Below, piece by piece: positions 13,661-28,600 of a stretch of 64,000 bases of DNA (the first letter of the stretch is position 1; every line of letters starts with the position of its first letter). Location of the stretch: positions 9,768,786 through 9,832,785 of the forward strand of contig NC_051100.1 of NCBI RefSeq assembly GCF_901709675.1, given 5' to 3'. The notes beneath the pieces are model-generated. The model did no database searches. It was not told where the DNA came from and worked only from the letters and a program-made list of their open reading frames with translations. A program made the position numbers and the translations under genes. Source of the DNA: Syngnathus acus (taxonomy: Eukaryota > Chordata > Actinopteri > Syngnathiformes > Syngnathidae).

Positions 13661-16600
13661 TCACCTGCACTCCACTGATACCCCAGAGTTCTGTGACGAG
13701 GAGGAGGATGAAGATACCGGTTGGTCGGCCAGCGTCAGCATGACTGCTGCTGTCAGCGAGCTCGAGGATGGTGAAGAGGAGGAGGATGAAGATGACGCAG
13801 CAACAGTGCCTGCAGACCAGAAGAAAGGTTTGGTCACTTGGTACATTTTTCATTCACATTCTGAAACACGACAACTCACTTTCCAGTTCCTTTTTCTTCA
13901 TGCGCTTTCGCCGTCTGTCGATGGAAGCCACCTCAGACTTGAGGGAGAGGTAGTGGTTCCTGATGTCCTGAAGCTTATCTTGAAGGAATGAGATCCTTTC
14001 CAGACTGCTCATTTTCTCCAAGTCAGCTGGTGGTTCGAGAAATATAGAAAGAATTAAATATCAATGAATTCACTACAAAGCATGCCTGATCTAAAGCTGC
14101 AGCAGCTATGATATGAACATTTAGTACGAGTATGACAATTTCATTGGTCCACGGTGATGGCTCGTCAACTTCACTGGTCAGATGTGACGAGACTATAAGT
14201 AAAAGTATTGGCGGTGTGAAGCACATTAGTAAAAATCCATAAACTATCCGCAACTCATTTAAAGTTGCAGCTTTTGAAGCATGGCAAAAAAGTAGCGGCT
14301 TGTAGTATGTAAATTACAGAATTGGGACTATAGTTATTAATATAAATGCACATATATAAATACAGTCAATTGGCACACTTACACATCTGGAAGCTCCACT
14401 TGTAAACCCGCGGCGATCTTCCATGGTTTTCCCGGTGCTGCGAGTGATCGGCGTCACCCTGCTTGTGGTACTTATGGCTTGACGGGGGAGATCGGCCGCG
14501 ACACTTAGGCAAAACAGTAACCTTGACGTCCGATGTGTCATTCTTGCTGGCAGCTGATTTGACAGAACCTTCCACGAGAGATTGGTCTTCACTGTCACTG
14601 CTGTTGGCTGAAGGATACAAAAAATAAAAAAATGAGTTCCAGTCCTAGCGGGCAGGCATGATGTGTGCAGGCTAATCAATAAGTAAACGGGACTTGTTTT
14701 GAGCAAGTCTGCGTTGTTGTGTTTACCTGTTTTCCTATTCTTTTTGGGAGGCACACCAAGGCTCTTGCGGTTTGGCTTATGTTTCTTTGCGACGCCACCT
14801 GTGTGCGGTTCTTTCTGCCGTTTCTGATTCACAGATGCTACAATGACAAAGTGTATAACAAATGAGGTCATGTGGCTCCATGATCAGGGAAAAGTATGCT
14901 TTTGCAGTTTGTACCTTTGGACTTTTGCTCGCTCTCATGCTGGCTGCTGCTGCTCAGCTCCAGGCTGCAGTTGCTGCTGCTGTTGGAGGAGAGCGGGGCA
15001 TCAAACACTTTTGGTGGGGAACCCGTCCCTTCGTCCCGTGGAAGATCTGGCAACTCGCCACCCAGACTCTCCACTTCTACTGTGCTGCTGTCACTCTCGC
15101 TGCGTCGGCATGCCACCTCCTCCTGCACCAGGCCCGCCAGGAGACTTGCAGAAGCTGACACCGGAGGCAGACAGGGGGGTGTGGGCGGCGCCGGTGGGGA
15201 AGGCGGCGGTGCTTGGCCGCAATCTTCCAATGTACTGCCTCTACCTGAGGGGGACTCTGGTGTGGTGGGTGGCGTGTTGAGTACAGAGTTACTGCCACTG
15301 CTCGGGAACTCTTGCACTTTGTCATTTTCTATGTGCTCCTCTGAGGCGTCATCCTCGGGTCCCGCTTCCTGCTCGACACTTGTATCGTCCAGACTGGAAG
15401 GTGCGGGCGGTGGAGGAGAATTAGCGGCCTCTGTGTCCGAATCAGAGAATAACTCTTTGAGAGTCTTCTTTGGCCACTGCGCTTGAATGCTGGACCACAC
15501 GTCCTTTTGGCCTTTCGAGCGCACAGCCGGCTTCTCCTCTCCATTCCCAGACATCTTGGCCCTCTTTTCAGGAATGTCCCAGAATCCCGCTTGTCTGCTG
15601 GATTTGTTCTTCTCCTTTGTCCCATTGTACTTTTTGGAAGGGGGACCTTTATTTTTTGGGTGGCCTCGTTCACTGCCGTCAGCCTGGGAGCCAGAAAGTG
15701 CTGCTCCCTCATCATCTGAACTACTACTAGATGAGGCCCCTCTCTCTTCCATGGCACCAGCACTCCTCTCCTCCAGTTTCCTGGAAGAGCCTACCGGCAA
15801 CCAGTCTGCGCTTCTTGTGGCTCTCCTGGTTTTGGACTGCTTTTTTGGGGTCCTCTCTGCTGCCCCTTCAGATTTCCTCTTCCTGGTACTTGCCTCCCCA
15901 ATCGAATCTGGTTTGCGCTTCCCCACTTCCCCGCTGATTAACTCAAGGCTCTTCCCTGAGACTGCAGAAGGTTTGGATTCATTGGGTGAAGTACCACTTT
16001 CTCTCCATTCTGAGGTTTTCTGAAGCTCTGATGTGCCCTTTACATCTCTGCATGTGTCGCGGTCTTCTTTAGTATGCTCTCCCTCCTCACAGTCACTCTC
16101 GTCCGAAGACAATTCAGAGGCTGAGAAGAATAAGAAAAAACTTGTTTCAGTATATACGCGAGAGAGTGACGAAGGTTCGGATTGTGTAAGTGTTGCTACC
16201 TTGCAGACCATTGAGGATGGACGTAATCTCTATGGACTTGGCTGGAGAGTGCTGCTGAGCCTGTTGGTCGTCACCGTGATCCAGGTTGGAAAATACTTCC
16301 TGGCTCAGGTCACACTTGGAGCGAGGGACACGGATATTATTGGATGAAGGACCGAGGGCGTCTCTGTCGTTGAGCCTCTCCAACCGGTCTCGCTCCCGCT
16401 CAGCTTTGTTCTGTGAATTGAATATAAATTAGCGATCTACTTTATGTCATCGAGCCCAAAATCCAAAAGCTGTACAAAGCGGTACCTTTATTTTTTTACG
16501 GTGCTTTATTTTTGGTACATTCTTATTGGCTGGGCGAACAATCTTGTCTGCTTTGATCCATTCATCATATCTAAAGAGCAAGTACAAACAAAACAGAGAA

Positions 16601-19600
16601 GACAGTTTTCATCAATCAGATCCGAGAGATCAGCTCGATCAAATATCACACACCACCACCACCAAGCACATAGCCAGCCACCTCGGTCGGCTGTCTGGCC
16701 TGAAACATTGCCGCGTTACAAAAAGCCTTCAGTACAAAGGAATACATCCAATCGAATTAAAGACGAAGCCTTACAATGGAGGAGAGAAACATATTTACAC
16801 CAACCACCACAACCAACAGAACACAAGGTGCTATTTGGATCGTACAAGAATGAAAAGTTGCAGGACATCTCAGAACATCACACACACACATACACAATGC
16901 GGAGAACAACCATTGTCGTTAGATTACCACAGGATAACACGACAACAATGAGACGATGAAATGTGTTTTTATGTGTTTTTTTGTTGTTGGTTTTTTTGTT
17001 TTGCTAGCTGCCCTTACACGCTAGTTGAGACTGCATTAACCTAAACCCACTTAGGTAGAGGTGAGTGTAACAAAGAGATGATTGTTTAGCCTCTCTGAGA
17101 TTAGCGTAACTCGGGACTGGAGGATCTACAGGAATTTGACTAGAACCACTGTGTGGCCAATCCAAGCATGAAACAGAAATTCAGCCTGTCTGTTCAGACA
17201 GCTGGGGGGTGGACAGACAGGGGAGGGGGTTCAATCACAATTGGCTAAGAGGAGCTGAGGAACGTTCCACATCAACCCCGTGCCCAATTCTGTTTCTGCC
17301 ACTAGAGGGCTCAGTGAACTCTGACCAAGAGAGAAGATCAGATGAATCAGAATTGCGAGGAGGAGGAGGAGCGCATTAGTCACTGCAGCAGGGATATCCA
17401 TGAAGTGGTGATCCCAAAGGCCAATTTGAAGGTTAAGATGTGATTTGGTTTGAGGGTGAATATATAAGTTAGGTGACTGTCCCCACGTCCTGTCTTACCT
17501 GATGTTCCAGCCACAGTAGTGCACCAGGTAGAGCACCTCTCCCCCCTCCACGTCTGCCTCTTTCACAGTGGCCTCGTACGTCTTCAGACTGCGGCCTCGC
17601 CCATACCTCACCTGCACCTTCATCCCCGGGGGGTAACACTCAAACTCTTCCCCTTCCTCCCCCTCCTGACTGTTGTCATCCCTGCAAGAAAGAAAGTTCA
17701 GCACTTCCTGTCCCTAGTCTGCTTCAGAGAAAACCACACACCCTCCCACGTTGGTGCAATCTATCATCAAACCGTCTGATGCTATTCTAGGCAATTGACA
17801 GTTCTCATGAGCGTCCTATCCCTCATCTACAGTACAGCAGACTGAATAATACATGGTAAGCCTTCCAAACGACAGCATTTGAATGTTACGTCATTCATGG
17901 AAAGTCCAGCCTACTAACTATTCAAGCCCTAGCTAGGTGCACACAGCAAACTTGGGATTGCCATTCACGCGCTGTAGAGAACACAACGGCCACAAGGGGG
18001 AGCTGGTGAGAAACAGTCAGGAACCGTCAAAGCTGGAGGGTCTACTGGCAGTGAAGGAGGAGTGCCGGCCGGTTAAGTGGCTATGACGCAGGGGCCAGGG
18101 CCCCAAGGGCCGCAGGTTAGCACAGCAAAGCACGATGGCAGGCAACACAGCAACCCGAAGCATCACTACAAACATTCAATTTGGTTAGCTACCATGAGGA
18201 GCAGTTCTGACAAGCCTTCAGACAGTCAGTCCTCAGAGTGAATGATTGCCGCTAGAAGCTCATTTTCAATTGAGATGATCAAGCCAAAGAAGCTGCAGAC
18301 ATTCTTTAAATACTGAGGTACTTTCTTAGGGAACAAATGTTTGATAGCATCATCTGGTCCCGTAAATATTATTGAGAGAGCCTTTTTTTCTGTCGTTTGA
18401 AAATATAATCATAAAACTGCTCTGGCAAGGGAAAAAAATGGGTTGCTAAATATTTGGACAGGGGAAATTAAACATTGCCTAAAAGGTGAAATAGCATCTT
18501 GTTCCTCAACTGCAGCACCTCAATGCACAATAATTCAAAGTCGTTTTTAAGAAATATTATTTGCGTGTAAAAACTGAACAGAAATCAACTTGTCAAAAGG
18601 GGATTTTGCAAATCACAAAGTAAAAATGTCAAGATGATAAAATAAGTCTGGGTTTTGGATGACATATTTTGCTATTAACGATCTAATAAAGGTCAACCTT
18701 GCCAATGTCCACAGCGGCTATAAAACATAAAAAAAAAGAATAAAAAAATAAAAAAGGGACTAACGATTCTTATCTCCTCAAAAGTATCAAGAAGTTGACA
18801 AATCAGCACAACCATGGATGATAACTGATGATATTCTTTGTATCAAAATGCATTGCTATACAAACAACTAAAAGCACTTAAGAAGTTAACAGTGGTTGAT
18901 GATAATGTGACTGTGCAACACTGTGCAAAACCTCAACACAAGTGTCCAATATGACGTCAACAAACAAGGCAGGCCTCAGCTCAACAAAACAGACAACATA
19001 TTAATGACTAAGAAACAAACATTTATCACCACAGAAAGCCTTGCATCTAGCGGTCTGAAGCGTCAGCGACAACAATCACACTCACACTCGGTCACAAGGA
19101 ACATTTAATAAAGCTGAATATGAGGTCGTCAGAAACGAGAGGAGAGTAGCTTTGTCGTTATCAGGGCAGGGTGAAAGTCAAGAGGCCGTGTCGTTTGTCG
19201 AGCGGACGAAGCAGGAGAGAGACAGTAAGAGAGAGATAAAGCAACAATGTGATGCATGCCGGCCGGGTGAAAGGTAGTCAGTCAGGCTTTGCTGCTCAAA
19301 GACGCCTTTGCCAGCTGAGCCATGACTATATAAAAGAACAGTGGCTATATGAGCTTAGTTGGACGAAGAGAGGGTGGATTGAACTGGGAATTAGTGCAAA
19401 GAAAGGTCTGTGTGGTGGCAGATGCTGCCACCAAGGAAAGACTTTGGTCTTTATCAAAAGCACACTGCTGATATTTTGAAGGATGTCACGGAATAATGAC
19501 AACATTCCACCCACACTGTATCTTTTGTTTTTCCTTCAATCCTGCTTGAGGAGTCATCCCTTCAAACCACCTACCCAGAGTTGTCCTTGCCGTCTTGGTC

Positions 19601-22600
19601 CTCGTCGTGCTCTCGTTTTATGCTCTCGGCTCCGAGGCGAGACGTGGAAGAACCTTCATCTGCGTCTCCTGTGTGGGGGCTACTGTCTTTTTCCTCCTCC
19701 TCCTCCTCCTCCTCCTCGTCCTCCTCCTCCTCCTCCTCATCATAGGTGCTGTTTCCATTTCTGTCATTTCCCCCAGCTTTTGAAGATGTGCACTGACTTT
19801 GGTTCAGCCCTACCTCAAGCTTCTCCTCCTGAGGGAGAGGGATGCTTTTAATATAAAAGCACTTAATGCGACTACTGTACACATGCACCTGAAAGAAAAT
19901 CCAAAGAGTGACTGCACCTTGCAGACTACAGATTTGGGTTCTGCATTTCCATGGTCTTTCTGCTCTTCTGGGATGGCTGACGTGGGGGCTGAGTTTCCCC
20001 CCTCGACTACAGACGTCGCTTCTCCCTTGGGGGCCTGCTTCAAAGGCAGGTCCAGCTTGAATGTGATGGCTGTGGAAGTGCAGTATTCTTCAAAGCCATA
20101 AAGGTACCTGCATGTAAGCACAATTCCTGTCAGATTGTCCTGAAACTGCTGAGCGCATCTAAGAAACAAGCAGCATTTGGCCCGCAGAGTTGTGGACGCA
20201 GCGCTTGTACATACTTGCGGTAAGCGCATTTGACGTTGTAGCCAGCAGCTGAATTGAGCACAGGGATACCGAGGTCCTGGTAGATTTGCTTCCAAACAGC
20301 GCCACTTTCAATCTGTGTACAATTGGCGAGACCAGAGGGCGCATCTGGATTTAGCTTGCAAGAGAACAATTACCAAGAACTAAGCAATAAAGAATCAGTG
20401 CGGTCACTGCGGCCCTCACATTGTCGAAGCCTCCCAGTCTGTTGACCAGTCTGTAGAGCTTGAACAGATTGAGATTCCGGTAACCCAGAACAGGCCGCTT
20501 GTTAATGGGCGTTCCTGTGAACAGATTTAGAGGCCATAACAAATGATAAACAAACCTTAGAGTAACATAGAAGAAAATATGCAGTCAAGATAATGTGTTT
20601 GGTGTTTTGCTTTGTGATGCATTTACTGGTTGTCATAAACGGTGAAATCATGTAGAACGTCCATTTGATATTGTAATTGAAAAAAGTCGGTTGAAAACAC
20701 GAGTTAAAGTGTTTAAGTTAACAACACAAATTGAAGACTTTTATGTTATTTAATTAAATCAGCACGATCCTAAACTCACTTCTGTCTTCCATGAACTTGT
20801 AGAGCTGCTGAAGGAAGTTCTCCCTCTCTTCGGGGTAAGGCTCCACTTCCTCCTAAATCCAGCACAACAGACTGTTTGAGGCTGAATTCCACTTCTAATT
20901 TGTGGGAGGGGGGAGAAGCATGATTGTGATTAAGGATTCACCTCTTCTTCCTCAGCACTGGCATCTTCCTCTTGTTCCTCCTCTTCATCATCATCATCAA
21001 CCTCACTGCTGGAGCTTTCCTCTTTCACTTCAGTTTTCCAGGCAATGGGAATGACCAACTGTTGCTGGAACTCCAGGGCTGCATCCAGCGCTGTTCAACA
21101 CACACATGAATTGCTGGATTGGTTTTTGTATCAACAAATGAAACGTGAACAAGATGTTCAAAATCAAGCATATTTTCCGGCCTTGGTTTAACCCCCCCCT
21201 CAAACCCCCGCCCAGAGTGCGGTTGAGGTTGCGGCTTCTTGAAACACAAAAAGTCAAACATTAATGAGGTCATTCAACAGCGAAACATTTTTCACGGCAG
21301 GAAACGTTTGTGACAGGTTACTAGGGGAAGTAAGCAAAATTAAACAACCTTGTCAGATCGTCACAACATTTTTGTAAAGCAGACAGATAACACAGATAGG
21401 AGTGGAATTAGATAATAGAAAGTGTTTTGCTTATTGTTATCTTATAAAATAGGAGCACTGTTCCATCAGAAAAAAAGGCTATTAATAAGAATTCTTGGAA
21501 GGATTCAAAGAAAATTTTATCCACACTGAATGTCTGCTACCGATGTGCCAAAACATTATCATCCCGCAAAATATTTGTGAATTCATTTATTATGACTCAT
21601 GTTAAGTGTAGCGCACTGAAATGAAACTCTCACCCGGCTTCAGCCCTGCATCAGCCTTAGGGGGACAATCTGCGTCGATCTCTCGAACATCCTTCCGTAG
21701 CACCGTGTAACTGCAAGAAAAGAAACGTGACGCTCATTAGCAGTTGCATGATTACAGCAATAAACTACACATAAAAACAAATAAACACTCGCTTGTAAAA
21801 ACACAAACTAGTAGTAAATGTTTTGCACTTAGCCAAGCCAATGGCATTTTTTTTGTTGACTTGACCAATGCGGCAAGTTAGCCAGCCAAACAAAGGGAGT
21901 TAAAGCTTGTTTCCACTGTTGCTAGGGTAACAATCTGACACACTATGAATAACCACACTATGAATCCCCCTGCCTTCCCCCATCTGCCCTCTGCATGTGT
22001 GACCTTGCGTTCCCTAAGAATATTTTCAAAAGCTATTGTTTCCAAAAAGCACATTTTTATCGCTAACCGATCGCAAACTCTCTGGGGAGGGAGCTCCGCA
22101 CATTAACCTACGAGCTGCATTGACGAGGTCAGCAGGTTTATGGATGTGAACTCTCATCAGCAAACAAAGCACATAGATGACACTCAGTTAGCACCACTTT
22201 GGAATAATAGACGTGAAGAGGCTACACTAAAAAACATAGTGGAAATATTTTTGAACGTGTTAAAAGCAGGTGAACAGGTACCCTTATCGAGTGGAGTTTA
22301 TTGGAAAGGATGAGTTGGTTGCAAATAACCTGCTTAGTTTTAACAAATGGTTCGCTGCATAGCAAAATTGTGAGGACCGAAAAAAACGCTAAGAGCACAT
22401 CAAGATGCAAACATAACAAAACAATGACATGTGGCTGACAGCTGAAACTTGCCCTCTGTGGTAATAAGGAAAAACATTCCTGATCACCTCTTTCATCTTG
22501 TTATTCCTTTCACATAAAGGCAGGCAGATTGGAAGGAACCAACCCTTGCAAATCTCATTAATACAGAGATAGATTTTCCATCTTCTCGCATTAATATTTC

Positions 22601-25600
22601 TGGATTCCAGCCCTCGATAGACTGTGCTGATTGCAGTGGGGCAAAATCTAATAGCGACAGGAAGTGGAACAGCTACTGTGTGCGCCGTGTAATAATACCT
22701 GACAAGAATAAAACAGGCATTTCATCTGTGATTTATCTTCCCTCTAATCGGCTCTACCCTTCACCTGACTATTAACCGCAAGACATGATAAGAGGTCTTT
22801 TCACACTTTCTGTGCTATAATTATTTGGTGATGACTTACACAGGAGATGTATTGTGGGTTGCAGATGCAAGGCTTGAGATAAGGAGACCCCGGCTGCTCT
22901 CTCAACAGTGGAATTCAACTCAAGTAGCGGTGAGCAAACAAACTGAACTTTCACAATTTGCAGTCTTTAAGAAAATTACCCGCAGGCAGCTTAGTCCATT
23001 TACCAAGTGGACACAAACTTGGAAACGAGACAATAATTGCATCTGCCACCATATAAACACGGCGCACATACAACCAAGTAAATCGGGTCTGTAATAGAGT
23101 AATGATTCCAGTAAACAGCATCAAAATGATTCTTTAATGTTGGATTAAAATGAGCCAAACATATCACAACACTATTCAAATATTCTTCTAGTCAAATATT
23201 TATGATAACGTCATTAAAAATTCAGACTCACAATTTTCCGTCCTTGAAAGAGCGGACGAATAAGCTTTCCTTTTTCATTGTGACGTCATCGTGGCAGTCG
23301 GGGGAGGTGACCTGAGTGTGTAGAAACAAGAGACAATCCAGAAGTCAGATGAGGTAGCAGACGGCGCCTGTACGTGTGTGTGTGTCTGTGTGTGCGTACG
23401 CATATTCATGAGCAAAATAAAGAAGTGAGAAAAAAATGGTGTTGTCAGAGCATAAGGAAAAATGTGTTTGTGAAGGCCATGTTGATTGATGGATTCCAAA
23501 CTATGCTGTCTCTGAGACCAAGAAAGACGAGCGATCGAGATGCAGAGTGAGGAATAAAGGTTGTTCAAAGTTTGTACGCGGCTCGCAGCATGTGGCTCCG
23601 CTGTTGACTCAGATTGAGGTGCATAACAGTGGGAGTTGTTCCACTGTCAGAGTCTAACCCAGGGGAGGCAGCACTACCTTTATGGAGATAAGATTTCCCG
23701 CACTGCATGCTCCAAGTCCCAATATTCACAACACACCATGCAGCATTACAATGTTTGTTTTGGCACAAACCCAATCTCAGATTGCTACCTTTTTTACCAA
23801 CATGGTCCAGAGCAAGTAAACAAATCAATGCACATCTCATATTTCATTATCAGGCATTATTTACTTTGTGTTTGCAAACCTTATTTACCAGACTTCTCTC
23901 ATCCCATCTGTACAGTTGCAGTAGAAATATGTGAACAAAGTAGAGTACACTTCCCTAGGCTGTCACAAGGAGGCAGCACGGAGGTCGGTCAACAGCAGGC
24001 CAACAACAACAAACACTGTAGGCGGGGCACAGTTAAAGGGGAAGCTTTTCCTACTCCTGGCCTCTCCCATTCTCCCACTTCATCTCTGAACACTTACATA
24101 AACATAGAAAGCATGTCCGCTTATGCTTCCTAAGATTTAAATGTGGATGGAAGGGAACTGTTAGCAACAGCCAGGGTTTGTGCAATAGAGTTGATTTTCT
24201 TCAAGTGACTGCAACTTCCATCCATCCATTTTATGAAGCGCTTCTCCTCATGAGGGTCGTAAGAATACTGCAACTTCAAAGTGCAAAAACAATTGGTTTT
24301 GTCTTGGGCGATATAGGATCAAAAACTGGCGTGCTTTCACAGGCCCCCCAAAAATCCAAATAAAGATGGGAAAAGGCAGTGACAGAGCAGAGGATGCTGA
24401 CCGTAGAGGTGCTATGAGCTCACCAGTGCAGGATACCACGTGATTTTCTTTTTATCCCCCATGGCCACTCCCTCCACGCAGACCACTTTGCCAAACAGAT
24501 CTTCATTCTGCCGTTGATCGCTCTCCTCTTCTTCACTGGAGGATGAAGATAGGTCTTCCTCTTGGCTGTATGACAAAAAGAGACCAATAGTTGGGAAAAT
24601 TGGACAATAAAATAAGAATGTAGTGTAGATGCATGCAAATTTAAATGATTTCCATCCAGTTTTACTGGGCACATAGAGAGAACAATTCACACTCGCGTTT
24701 AAACCGACTTACAATTTAGATCACAGGTGTCAAACTCAAGGCTCAGGGGCCATATCCAGCCGGCCATAATAATCTATGTGGCCAACTAAAGCAAATAAAG
24801 AGTGTCTACTATCTATTTCTTGCGAAATAGGATTTTTCTTTTCATTTTGCCATAAACACAAAGGTAGATCTCAGCGTGCCACAAGTTTTCATGACTCCTG
24901 ATTTCAAAATAAAATTTGCTAACACTGTACAATACAGTTCAAAAGTCAGCGGTCGCTTAGAAAGTGTTTTGGGGGGGAAAAAAAGGGCAGTTTCCACCTT
25001 TCAAAGGCAGAACACCCCAAAAATTTAAATTAATAAAATGAGCGCATTTGACCTAAACTGACACCAACATTTGGGTAATGTGACTTCTTCTTTAAGTACA
25101 TGCCGCATTCCTTGTTTATGTGTACCAAACAAAGTGATGTAATGAAAACAAATTCTATTGTGGCACTGATAAGAGCCTTTTAATGGTATTTAGTGGAAAA
25201 TAGCTCCCTTACTATTTAGTCATTGGTATTTTTGTATAGATGAGCCAGCTCAGTCAGCCTTGACATGCCTCTAAATGTGATCATACAGGCAGTACCAGCA
25301 AGCAAACAGATCCTCCCTCCACCCTTTCGTTATGCATCACTCGGCCTGCTCTGCTAATGCAAGATGTGAACGCACACACGCCGTCTGGCATGACTTAATA
25401 CCAGTAAATGTGGCTGGCTGTTATTACAACTTCTACTCTGACACCACAGAAACAAAAGACATAAACAACTGAAGGGAAACTGCAGTTTATGAGATCCTTG
25501 TATGATTAATACTGTTGCAGGACAGGTTTAGTTAACAGTGACACCTGTGGAACAGTAAATAAATAGTACTCAACAAATGAGCACAGTAGGCAACTGGCAG

Positions 25601-28600
25601 ACAAAAGTAATTTTATCCATTGAACAAACTGAACACATGACCAAAATGTAACTTTATGTTGGCATTGATGACTCATTTACCCGTGGCTAACTTATTGTGA
25701 TTTTGATATTTTTAATCAAAACATAATTTCTAAAAAATTGAATTTTCATTAGTTTGTACTCATTTTTTTTCTTCAACTGCAAGAATGAAGTTCTTAGAAG
25801 ACAACTGACAATTATGGTTGTTAAGGTTTGATGATCTTCTTTACTGTATTTATTTTGTTTTAGTTTGTCTCGATTCATGTTCTGTTGTGCTGTTGGCTGT
25901 TTTCTATTTACGTCAAGTATGATGGGGACCCCCCTTGAAGATTACATGCTGTCTCAAGGTCTTTATCCAAATAAAAAATGTATCAGTGGCCCACATTTGA
26001 GTACTTTGTAACAAATCTGTTCGGGGTCTGCTCGTTTATGTTTAGCAATGAGTCATTTTAGTATCAGTCAGTCAGAGGTTTTATCAATTTTATTTGACCT
26101 GAGTATATACACATAAATGTAGAAACACCAGTTATCCATTAGTCGCTCAGCAACAGCATTGTTAAACAAACAACACGAAATGTATTTCGGTGAGCTTTAA
26201 CCTAGTCCTTGCCGTTATCCTACTTGAAACAAATTATAACGGTGAGTTTTAACCTATATTGAGTCCTTGTGTTATCCGACTTTAAACAAATCATAACACA
26301 TTTACTGTCAGTCGAAGCATTGATATCGAACATTAAAGTGTAGATAGTGGAAAAAGTGTGGACGTGCATGATCTGAAAATAATGTTTTTCAGATTTAGTC
26401 AGAAATGTCTTTTCAGGCCGCATTGTTGATGTTTATGAAAATATTTTAGCGAAGAGGAAGACAAGCGAGATGTGCTAATGTGGAGCTGGGACTCTTCCAA
26501 GTCAATATTACATCAGTGCCATTAGCAGTGGTGTCAGAATGAGATTATTAAGTGGAGCGTCCTCTTTATAATCGCAGCGATGTCCATTGCCAAAGCCCTG
26601 AAGCAGTTTCTATTCCCACATGAAAACTGCAGTCTGGAGTGAGCATATCAAAACGTAACACACCCACCCAAAACTGTGTGGGGTTTCCTGCTGTAGGCCT
26701 CGGGAGGTTTTTCGAAAGAAATGGAAATGAGAGCAAGCCTTTGCTATCACGATACACAGAACAGGGGCGCCTTTTTCTCAAGAATGTGAGTTGGCAGGGA
26801 ACATTGCTCATCATTTGCATCTGCATTGCAAACCTCTGCCATGGTTTGAATGACTGACGCTTACATAATGTCAAATGAGGAAAGGTCTATACTCACATTG
26901 GATTGGACCGTCGGCCCCTGTTACCCTTTTTACCGATGACGGGTGTGCCGAAGTGCTCGGGATTGGTGAGAGGGAGTCTGTCCAGAGTCTGCAGAGGCAA
27001 CAAACCACAGCAAAGAGACAGTTGGCACACTTTAACGGCATTAAGTGACAAGAGTTCAATTCCCGAGGGGGAGATGTGAACAATCCATCCATCCATCCCT
27101 GAGCTGAACATCTCAGCAGCAGTAAATAACTAAACACTTAATTGGTGCTGGGTCTTTAAGTACGGGAAAGAAAGAAAGTAGAGAGGAAAAAACCCATGAC
27201 AAGTTTCATGTCCTTAGATAGTTTTGGTGATAGGTGCGAGACATGTTACTCGCCTCACTCTCCGCAAAGTGACGGGCGCCTTTAAGGCAGAGGGAGGAAC
27301 GCCTTAAAGTCTTCTCATCGCCATCGTCAAACACTGTAGGGGTGACAATGAAAAAGACAAACTTTAGGGCGTTGCTGTATCAGGAACCCCTGTAGAACAA
27401 TACACAAAAATATGCATACGACTGTTTAAGACTTGTTTATACAAGTACATATGAGTCATTTTTTCCTTAAATGAGCTTAGCAATTATCTACAGCAGTGAC
27501 ATACAATTCTTCTCCTGCAAATGAATGAAAAGCAAGAACGTGAGAAACACACACACACACGCCTGCACACAACAGCCAAGACCCGAGGGCACTCTTAACT
27601 AACAGGCAGCGGCAAAAGAGGCTGTTGCGCTGGTTACAGCTTACAACAGCAGAAAGAACATAATGTCAATCAATCACTTTAAGTCCACTTTGTTCAATTG
27701 TGCAATACCGAATTTTTTTTGAGAGCAACTTAGATATGGTTGCCCGCATTATTTCACGCCATGAAACAATACTCATGCTGCACAAAGAGAAATAACTCTC
27801 TCCTTCAGACTAGTAATTATGGTAATTGTTTTCTTAACACCACATCCTACATTTGGCATTTCTGTTTTACTTCGTTTTTTTGTTTCATCGGATTAAGCAG
27901 AAACTCTTGCTGCACATTACTCTGCTCAGCGCTGAGAAACAAATAGAGACAATTGACTAACAGTTATCTCAGCGCTGATAAACAAATAGAGACAATTGGC
28001 TAACAGTTAATAGAGCATAAGAGCAGCCGTAAGCATGTAAAAATGGCCAGACGTGTCCCTCGGGACATGACTCAGATCAAAAGTAGACCAATAAGAGTGT
28101 CTATCTGAGCTGGATACAAAGAGGCAAGCGTTCATAAGTCTTAAGTAAAGCTACGATGCTTTTTGAAAAATAGTAAATAGATACTGTTTCAACTGCTCTG
28201 ACTTGCTTTCATGATTATGACTCACCAACGGTGTAGATACTTGCGTCGGTCAGCTTATTGATTGTGGCCTCCTGGTAAACACCATCTTGGCTCTTGACTT
28301 CTACAATAGCACCCACCTGTAGGGCCAAAACATTGCTGATTATTGGCTGATTAACCCAACAAACCTTTTTTATGTTTTGATGGGAATGGGAAGCTATTAA
28401 GAATGCTATAATGATTGTCATTTACTGGAATTAAATAACAAAGCCATGTTTGACATGAGACTCTGGCTTTGGGAATTCAAATTGGAAATACATAATGCCA
28501 TGTTTTTTGAATTCCAAAGAAAACATACAAATTATAGAGCAATACATGATGTTTTGAGACAAGCCAGCTTCTTTATTGAACCCATCTCACCTTTAGTGGT

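Larger units (their letters stand above)
21711..24423 (-). other. ARID4B introns on either side of the 23232-23311 exon
   Basis: 21711-23231 (1.5 kb) and 23312-24423 (1.1 kb). Only a short TG stretch (about 23372-23393) and the repeat scrap at 24218 were noticed. Confidence 0.55.
24566..26896 (-). other. ARID4B intron between the 119-149 and 149-196 exons
   Basis: 2.3 kb, AT-rich. Contains the hAT end at 24726 and the diverged tandem duplication at 26.2 kb. Confidence 0.6.

Noticed and set aside
13572-13991. 139-codon plus-strand frame with an acidic EEDEDD stretch
   Set aside because: It is the reverse complement of the Ser-coding tract and coiled-coil exon of ARID4B and crosses their splice sites.
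14896-16023. Several long plus-strand frames opposite 14.9-16.0 kb
   Set aside because: Shadows of the 402-codon ARID4B exon, which is GC-rich and lacks stops on the opposite strand; no splice or domain support.
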